Position numbers and translations under genes: made by a program. Positions 6,029 to 6,754 of a stretch of 6,754 nt of DNA are shown here, piece by piece. Below the pieces are notes generated by a model. That model ran no database searches and was not told where the DNA came from. It saw only the letters and a program-made list of their open reading frames with translations. This DNA is from Paraclostridium ghonii (GTDB lineage: Bacteria > Bacillota > Clostridia > Peptostreptococcales > Peptostreptococcaceae). Every line of letters begins with the position of its first letter. Position 1 is the first letter of the stretch. Where the stretch lies: the NCBI RefSeq assembly GCF_023653455.1, contig NZ_JAKEDR010000181.1, positions 1 to 6,754 on the forward strand. Direction: 5' to 3'.

Positions 6029-6044
6029 TTTAGTCTAAGCTAAA
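6029..6044. promoter_or_regulatory. DtxR/MntR-type operator upstream of feoA
   Basis: TTTAGTCTAAGCTAAA is an inverted repeat with arms TTTAG and CTAAA spaced by 6 bases. It matches 12 of 16 positions of the idealised DtxR-family box TTTAGGTTAGCCTAAA. It sits between the candidate feoA promoter and the feoA ribosome binding site, where bound repressor would block transcription. The regulator gene begins about 110 bases away on the other strand. Binding itself is inference. Confidence 0.6.
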
Positions 6045-6059
6045 TTTCTTACATTTAAT

Positions 6060-6088
6060 ATTATGAAAAAATTTATATGAATGTTACA
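6060..6088 (-). promoter_or_regulatory. Candidate feoAB promoter
   Basis: On the minus strand, TGTAAC (6088-6083), 17 bases, then CATAAT (6065-6060) resembles a SigA promoter. Initiation near 6053 would place the DtxR-type box just downstream of the start site. Other AT-rich choices exist in this spacer. Confidence 0.35.
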
Positions 6089-6114
6089 TTAATTTAGAAT
6101 ATATTACATAAAAG

Positions 6115-6128
6115 TCTAATATATTAGA
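6115..6128. promoter_or_regulatory. Perfect 14-bp palindrome before the regulator gene
   Basis: TCTAATATATTAGA reads identically on both strands and lies about 30 bases before the TTG start of the regulator. It shares AGTCTAA with the feoA-side box (6114-6119 with the preceding A). It could be a second operator for autoregulation. Its arm order (CTAAT...ATTAG) differs from the feoA box, so the same protein need not bind it. Confidence 0.4.
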
Positions 6129-6143
6129 TATGAGATTGAGACT

Positions 6144-6151
6144 AGGGGGAG
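6144..6151 (+). promoter_or_regulatory. Ribosome binding site that sets the regulator start at TTG
   Basis: AGGGGGAG lies 5 bases before TTG 6157. The in-frame ATG at 6130 has no ribosome binding site, and this site would then fall inside the coding region, so TTG is preferred. Confidence 0.7.
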
Positions 6152-6156
6152 AAGAT

Positions 6157-6615
6157 TTGAAGGATTTTAATCAGTTTTACACTTTTAATGAGTATATGAA
6201 AGATAATAGTTTAAGTCCTAATGAGGAAGACTATATTGAAATGATTTATAGATTACAAAAAGAAATGAACAATGTGAAAATAAAAGATTTATCAAAATCA
6301 CTTAATATAAAACCTTCGTCTGTAAGTAATATGGTAAAAAAATTACAACAAAAAAATTTATTAAAACATGAACTATACGGAACAATAAGTTTAAGTAAAT
6401 TAGGAGAAGATATGGGGGAAAAATTTTTATATAGACATAATACAGTATATGAATTTTTAAAGTTAATAGGACTAGATGAATATTTGCATGAAGAAACGGA
6501 AAAGATAGAACATACAATAAGTGTGGAAACTTTGTTAAAAATAAATAATTTAATTAATTTTTTAAAAGAAAATGAAGATATTTTAGAAAGATTAAAACTA
6601 TATCAAAAGGGATAA
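6157..6615 (+). CDS. DtxR/MntR-family metal-dependent transcriptional regulator
   Basis: Predicted dimeric repressor that binds DNA when loaded with Mn2+ or Fe2+. From TTG 6157 it is 152 residues. An N-terminal extension (1-20) precedes the winged helix (about 21-80, with SPNEEDYIEMIYRL, then recognition-helix sequence KPSSVSNMVKKL at 52-63). The dimerisation/metal domain follows (about 85-152). All six MntR ligand positions are kept: Asp25, Glu28, His94, Glu115, Glu118, His119. Glu28 and Glu115 match MntR Glu11 and Glu99, where iron-sensing DtxR has Met and Cys. There is no C-terminal SH3/FeoA-like domain, as in MntR. It is divergent from feoAB with operator-like dyads between them, so feoAB is its likely target. 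Metal specificity is uncertain; the name mntR is not given because the context is iron-type transport. Confidence 0.88.
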   Translation: MKDFNQFYTFNEYMKDNSLSPNEEDYIEMIYRLQKEMNNVKIKDLSKSLNIKPSSVSNMVKKLQQKNLLKHELYGTISLSKLGEDMGEKFLYRHNTVYEFLKLIGLDEYLHEETEKIEHTISVETLLKINNLINFLKENEDILERLKLYQKG

Positions 6616-6754
6616 ATAAATGATTACATAATTTATTACAATAGTGTAACTGTAAAATTTGCGACTAATGATATAACATAATATAGTAATAGTAAATGGA
6701 ATTATATTATATTCAAATGAATAAAATGTAGTTTTAATTTATCATAATAATAAT
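6616..6754. other. Non-coding right edge with dyad and possible outgoing promoter
   Basis: No open reading frame with a ribosome binding site is seen. TTACA-ATAG-TGTAA (6636-6649) is a small inverted repeat. No strong terminator follows the regulator; only an AT-only repeat (AATAAAT 6615-6621 with ATTTATT 6631-6637) is present. Confidence 0.6.
6659..6687 (+). promoter_or_regulatory. Candidate promoter for a gene beyond the right edge
   Basis: TTGCGA (6659-6664), exactly 17 bases, then TATAGT (6682-6687) matches a SigA promoter in spacing and in four of six -35 and five of six -10 bases. It would start a transcript near 6694 running out of the window. Confidence 0.4.

Noticed and set aside
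6010..6068. Fur box upstream of feoA
   Set aside because: No GATAAT-type hexamer triplet is present; the dyad that is there fits a DtxR-type site instead.
6302..6517. Minus-strand open frame of 71 codons
   Set aside because: It is antisense to the metalloregulator, hydrophobic only because of AT-rich complement codons, and lacks a ribosome binding site.
6615..6637. Terminator after the regulator
   Set aside because: The 7-bp inverted repeat is AT-only, with no T-tract after it, so it would hardly be stable in RNA.

Overview
The window is a strongly AT-rich stretch of ordinary-looking bacterial chromosome. Low GC, strong GGAGG-type ribosome binding sites, a clostridial-type FeoB and an apparently NADPH-independent thioredoxin reductase all point to an anaerobic Firmicute of class Clostridia. 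A relative of Clostridioides/Peptostreptococcaceae is my best guess, but I cannot name the species. I see no insertion sequence, phage gene, CRISPR array, tRNA or rRNA.

Layout from left to right: (1) The 3' part of a membrane sensor histidine kinase, open from base 1 and so cut by the window edge, runs to 1002. (2) After 170 bases that hold a possible SigB/SigA-type promoter come trxA (thioredoxin) and a trxB-like flavoprotein. They are separated by a strong hairpin and followed by a clear intrinsic terminator. (3) A monocistronic degV/fakB-type fatty-acid-binding protein gene follows. (4) A long hairpin with a 20-bp perfect stem closes degV and faces the end of the convergent feoAB operon on the minus strand (feoA upstream, feoB downstream), which encodes a GTP-gated divalent metal (normally Fe2+) importer. 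(5) Divergent from feoA is a short DtxR/MntR-family metalloregulator. The 160-base region between them carries a DtxR-type inverted repeat and a second, perfect 14-bp palindrome. (6) The last 139 bases hold no gene but may contain a promoter for a gene outside the window.

Two functional modules can be read. TrxA plus the TrxB-like protein form a thiol-disulfide system. The reductase keeps the FAD-binding motif and the CATC redox site but lacks a recognisable NADPH-binding motif, so it is probably of the ferredoxin-dependent (FFTR) kind. The feoAB/regulator pair looks like a self-contained metal-homeostasis unit in which the metal-loaded regulator represses feoAB and perhaps itself. The regulator has the full ligand set of manganese-responsive MntR and no C-terminal SH3 domain, so the metal sensed and the metal carried are worth questioning.

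Several starts are fixed by ribosome binding sites rather than by the longest reading frame: trxB at 1577, feoA at 5996, and the regulator at a TTG at 6157. I found no convincing evidence of a wholly undescribed system. The most interesting points are the reductase type, the promoter upstream of trxA, the metal-regulator circuit, and a G7 tract in the feoB ribosome binding site.
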